The translations under genes were made by a program, and so were the position numbers. From assembly GCA_964607915.1 (NCBI GenBank), contig CAZSMU010000150.1:1-8781 (forward strand): a stretch of 8,781 bases of DNA, in the 5' to 3' direction. Shown piece by piece: positions 8,201-8,781 of the stretch. How positions within the stretch are numbered: position 1 is the first letter of the stretch; every line of letters starts with the position of its first letter. Origin of the DNA: JADJPL01 sp964607915. Lineage in GTDB: Bacteria; Bacteroidota; Bacteroidia; Chitinophagales; Saprospiraceae. Under the pieces are notes generated by a model that worked only from the letters and a program-made list of their open reading frames with translations, did not search any database and was not told the DNA's origin.

Positions 8201-8781
8201 GGCGGGCGGAGTAAAAACGGTAAAGGTGTCCCGGGTCAGGGTATTGGTACACCCTTGCGTCCTGAGGGAGACGACATAGGTTCCGGGCTGGCTATACCTT
8301 TTTACAGGCGGCTCGGCACCGATGAACGTATCCGCATGAGGAGCGGGAAAAGTCCAGATATAGGTGGGGGGAGCACTGGGGCAGAGGTTGGTACTCTTGA
8401 TACCGGGCTTAAACGTGACGCTCCCGCAGGAATCGGGGATGGGCTGAATGGTAGAAATGACCGTCCCGCTCACTGTGACGGTATCGGTGAAGGTGTGGGT
8501 ACCGCATTTATTGGTCACTTTCAGGCTGAGCACATACTCGCCCGGGGCATTGAAACGGATCTGTGCATTGGGCGTCGAAGCCGACGTAGGGCCGATGAAC
8601 TCAAAATTTTTGTCGGCCCCGCAACTCGACGAGGCAAAACCCACCGTCCATTCGTAGGTCGCCGGCTCACAAGACCCCAGCGTATTCGAAGTGTTGGTAA
8701 ACGTACCCGTCATCGGCACACAACCCGAACGCGCCGATTTCGTGAAACTGCTCTTGGGAACCGGGAGGACGCAGATGGTTT
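2255..8781 (-). CDS. Giant secreted PKD/Ig-like repeat protein with T9SS type B (CHU_C) sorting domain; 5' end missing, internal assembly gap
   Basis: The frame runs from the right edge (first whole codon ends at 8779) to TAG at 2255-2257: 2174 codons, 34 of them in or touching the 100-N gap. The GTG at 8719 is not the start, because in-frame coding continues upstream and completes a module (SGCVPMTGTFTNTS resembles the internal QGCAPFEVSFSNTS). About 24 Ig-fold modules of 75-95 residues follow each other. Most have a Cys near the front, a central Trp strand (W[TS][FV] in the N-terminal half, WDFGDG or WDFGNG in the C-terminal half), a G.Y.V.L strand and a closing N.CG-type Cys. Modules near nt 7492-7729, 5062-5307 and 4830-5060 are a different GGTW-type Ig-like class. 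The last ~108 residues are a CHU_C domain, so T9SS export and surface attachment or release are expected. Such proteins usually act as adhesins or stalks; no enzyme domain is visible. The signal peptide lies outside the window. True length depends on the gap. Confidence 0.92.
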   Translation of the reverse strand, partial: TICVLPVPKSSFTKSARSGCVPMTGTFTNTSNTLGSCEPATYEWTVGFASSSCGADKNFEFIGPTSASTPNAQIRFNAPGEYVLSLKVTNKCGTHTFTDTVTVSGTVISTIQPIPDSCGSVTFKPGIKSTNLCPSAPPTYIWTFPAPHADTFIGAEPPVKRYSQPGTYVVSLRTQGCTNTLTRDTFTVFTPPALPKVSVNSPCPGSDLVFSNPDTLGLTCKWTGPNQFSSTECAPIIRKVSPEQAGEYCVTVTNQNGCSQKQCIPVSLLASPLIRVAQDTTHICIGQSATLSATGGQTYTWTPTATMVPPTGIGASVSVTPPVGIWPFIVNGANGINCAANDTAVVIVHALPTATIVRPETACTGIPLTLEGKGSTTGGTGTWSTALPAIISNTGVFSSNTKGKFAVTYFYTSKFGCKAPAATDTVCVLKGPQAAFSASAVQGCAPFEVSFSNTSSTLDDCLAASYTWSVAFNGAECQNSTGKWSFASGNATSFQPVIRFEQPGEYEVTLRATNACGTHSTKQIIRVGAAPQAAIEAIKDACSSALIIPKAMVKSCNAPINRYSWTFSGGVPATSSAENPSPIAFRSPGPQIVELIVANACGTSTTKDTFVVYEGPNVAFQLEKDSACTLAVIQTTNTSSGTGLGYRWSAKGPGRVIFSSTTTAQPALTFPDSGLYVITLAIGNPGCDTIRLSDTILIGQPPTVALAPIADACGQLRFTPRATYSTLSRIDSVRWTFPAETGAVSGSGFFPAEQVIEKTGTYSVKVEVSNRCGVAAAEREFRVLAGPRAEFALDADFVCKKAEIGLTNRSTGDSLQYAWTVTGPKPTALIQGGPSVRSPRIEFPDTGVYVVRLELKNPVCAPIFVSDTILIGQPPTVALAPIADACGQLRFTPRATYSTLSRIDSVKWTFPAETGAVSGSGFFPAXXXXXXXXXXXXXXXXXXXXXXXXXXXXXXXXXXIEKTGTYSVKVEVSNRCGAAEAAQRFSILKPIIVSAEVSADTTCGLPARIQVTNKSEGDKLNFKWTVSGEFADKVVFAAALPNPEMTFRDTGVYVIQQEVFNEVCGSLTWKDTITVLTVPIPMLVGQDRFCDKVSLTPQIDYLKYRVDSVRWDFAGGTPAFSTERKPTGITYRQGGEYRYTMRAFNYCGETLLSDTIYVDTIPTFDLGPTDTICMNEGIFNLPAAQPAGGTWLDSLRRPGVVTSLGVFDPEKARGGPSKIEYQYTTGACTASAFKEVYVVDLSYVDAGPDLNTCISDSLVFLKGGTPLGGWYRGDGVTDTLAGRFSPGRLAEGSYTLTYTYQLQGTKCIQSDPFKIHVRPLPKPAVQITDSICVNVPLTLNDRSTGGATYRWQVSPQAVYDQQSPRHTFTDTGYHQIRLRVGSLYGCIDSLQKEVYVARPPLTTFEKDTTMGCAILPVRLTNTTTGYRSLRYTWDFGNGDPLSTKEQPGTVYYPQGTQDTTYYIRLSAANYCGTDVAIDSVRVLPAPLVDLRINQRFACTPSRVVFNNLSKGLPRRYEWYMDGILFSEDSIAPAQVLRATGPGNSLYSIALVAHNECGSDTALQQVTVKPDSIRAFFEIDVTEGCEPLKVGFKNSTSPDSLTVYNWSFQQDGHTSNTKDTAFTFFAKKDTITRYTVSLLANNGCSENLFSTDITVFPSPRVELLAQDYACMREEVRFSSPTPALSGYTWDFGDGNTSKETSPVHRYSISGEYRVQLTAYSARNACPGIDSQKVYIRPLPTPVLEAGPLSGCPPHQITLENKTPNPDAYYYAWDFGDGRAVVGQNPGSHTYAKTGAYTMSLRAVDRFGCTNDTTAGIVRVFPEPEAQFALAPLVPCGIPQQVCMQNQSKGADAYIWDFGNNTPPSDFQEPCVTYTREGPYRVRLIARNSFLCSDTLEKQVIAYEKPIAQAEVAQPWACAEGHFQFSNRSTHADWVRWIFPEGKTDTVWSPLLRIARPGVYSVAMVAGNGSGCRDTLLLKDYLRVFPTPRAGMRVEQVLVAPPSTYSFIDDSSPDAIRYGWDLSDGLYSSQKNVVQRYISRFDREIRHWVSNEQGCTDTVRYLLDLDTLGGLFVPNTLEPGNRNSERQLFTPKGIGLESWHIAVYTRGGQLIWESTELDKEGSPGQSWDGMFLGEEMPAGVYVWKVQYARFIDGSYWGGMPDEKGRPQKSGILYLLR
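2258..2580 (-). other. CHU_C / TIGR04131 T9SS type B C-terminal sorting domain
   Basis: The last ~108 residues of the giant protein start at GGLFVPN and end with ILYLLR at the stop. Matching signatures are FVPN at the start, IAVYTRGGQLIWES (family: a Y.RWG..I.E strand), WDGMFLGEEMPAGVYVWKV (family: WDG...G...P.GVYVY) and DGSYW before the end. The usual PNAFTPNGDGxND stretch is replaced by NTLEPGNRNSERQLFTPKG, a diverged form. In known T9SS substrates this domain directs passage through the outer membrane. I am confident of the family and less so of the fate (anchored or released). Confidence 0.87.
2581..4592 (-). repeat. C-terminal run of eight PKD modules with canonical WDFGDG-type motifs
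   Basis: Approximate module limits on the minus strand, from N- to C-terminal: 4592-4334 (WDFGNG), 4330-4078 (WYMDG), 4077-3813 (WSFQQDG), 3812-3574 (WDFGDG), 3573-3325 (WDFGDG), 3324-3076 (WDFGNN), 3075-2830 (WIFPEG) and 2829-2581 (WDLSDG). These are textbook PKD domains (beta-sandwich, Ig-like fold) with the WDFGDG turn and a following tyrosine strand such as GEYRVQLTAYS. Module boundaries were read by eye and may be off by a few residues. DNA identity between these modules is low, so they are old duplications. Confidence 0.8.
4593..5850 (-). repeat. Middle run of mixed PKD and GGTW-type Ig-like modules
   Basis: From N- to C-terminal this holds a PKD-like module (about nt 5815-5555, FKWTVSG), a PKD module with RWDFAGG (about 5554-5310), two GGTW-type modules (about 5307-5062 with PAGGTWLDS, and about 5060-4830 with LGGWYRGDG and GSYTLTYTY) and a PKD-like module with YRWQVSP (about 4829-4593). 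The GGTW type is common in Bacteroidota surface proteins between PKD domains. All are diverged at DNA level. Each keeps one Cys in its first quarter, and most keep a second near the end. Confidence 0.7.
5850..6184 (-). repeat. Near-identical PKD block, copy A (contains the gap)
   Basis: Bases 5850-5904 are identical to 6462-6516. Bases 6005-6184 match 6524-6703 with 7 mismatches in 180 by hand alignment. The encoded module includes APIADACGQLRFTP, RIDSVKWTFPAETG and IEKTGTYSVKVEVSNRCG. The only visible protein difference inside the block is K in place of R before WTFP. The block is interrupted by the N run at 5905-6004. Confidence 0.93.
5905..6004. other. Assembly gap of exactly 100 N inside a repeat
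   Basis: A run of exactly 100 N usually marks a scaffold join of unknown size. The left flank ends CAATCA and the right flank starts TGCCGGG. In the intact copy these are separated by only 7 bases (CCTGCTC, 6517-6523), coding for part of EQV. The gap is thus probably 7 bases, or 7 plus a whole number of 519-base units. Both 100 and 7 leave remainder 1 on division by 3, so the reading frame is kept either way. Confidence 0.9.
6462..6703 (-). repeat. Near-identical PKD block, copy B (complete, 242 bp)
   Basis: This is the intact version of the block, lying 519 bp (173 codons, two modules) from copy A measured from 6005 to 6524. It encodes IGQPPTVALAPIADACGQLR through IDSVRWTFPAETG to FFPAEQVIEKTG and SNRCG. 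Sequence on either side of the block diverges quickly between the two copies, although both flanks still encode related modules ending in SDTILIGQPPTV. Confidence 0.93.
6704..8779 (-). repeat. N-terminal visible run of PKD/Ig-like modules with W[TS][FV] motifs
   Basis: From N- to C-terminal: a PKD module cut by the window edge (8779-8471, YEWTVGF), a PKD-like module (about 8470-8213, YIWTFPA), an Ig-like module with GEYCVTVTNQNGC (about 8212-7979), an Ig-like module with QTYTWTPTA (about 7972-7730), a GGTW-type module (about 7729-7492, TGGTGTWSTALP), a PKD module with YTWSVAFNGAEC (about 7486-7199), a PKD module with YSWTFSGG (about 7198-6944) and one with YRWSAKGPG (about 6937-6704). Paired cysteines recur in most modules. 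The WDFGDG motif of the C-terminal run is absent here. Confidence 0.72.

Noticed and set aside
8717..8719. GTG as the start codon of the giant gene
   Set aside because: Upstream codons up to the window edge stay open and complete the front of a PKD module, including the expected Cys.

Overview
The window most likely comes from a member of the Bacteroidota, probably a relative of the Saprospiria or Chitinophagia. Three things point there. A very long secreted protein ends in a gliding-motility-type (CHU_C / TIGR04131) C-terminal sorting domain, used only by the type IX secretion system (T9SS). A regulator has the TPR - one membrane helix - coiled coil - LuxR-like HTH layout common in that phylum. 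Start codons lack clear Shine-Dalgarno sequences. The class is inference; the phylum is well supported. A run of exactly 100 N shows that this is a draft or metagenomic scaffold.

Layout. (1) Positions 1-1433, plus strand: the 3' part of a membrane-anchored TPR/HTH regulator, open at the left edge. (2) 1434-1792: a 359-bp intergenic region with an AT-rich first half, a promoter-like element overlapped by TGAGATA boxes, a duplicated 12-mer (one copy inside a 13-bp palindrome) and a hairpin. (3) 1793-2218, plus strand: a 141-residue protein with about four membrane helices and no recognised family. (4) 2219-2254: a 36-bp spacer between convergent genes. (5) 2255-8781, minus strand: one giant gene filling the rest of the window and running off the right edge. 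It shows 2174 codons, counting the gap as drawn: about two dozen PKD/Ig-like modules of roughly 75-95 residues, then the T9SS sorting domain. No signal peptide is visible because the 5' end lies outside the window.

How the parts relate. The giant protein is probably exported to the cell surface or medium as a long stalk or adhesin. The regulator and the small membrane protein point towards it, but nothing in the sequence ties them to it functionally. The strongest signal for a second look is inside the giant gene: a block of about 242 bp present twice, 519 bp apart, about 96-97% identical and more GC-rich than its surroundings, with the assembly gap inside one copy. Aligning the copies predicts that only 7 bases are missing there, or 7 plus whole 519-bp units, so the real length of the protein is uncertain. 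I see no RNA gene, CRISPR array, insertion sequence, defence system or metabolic gene.
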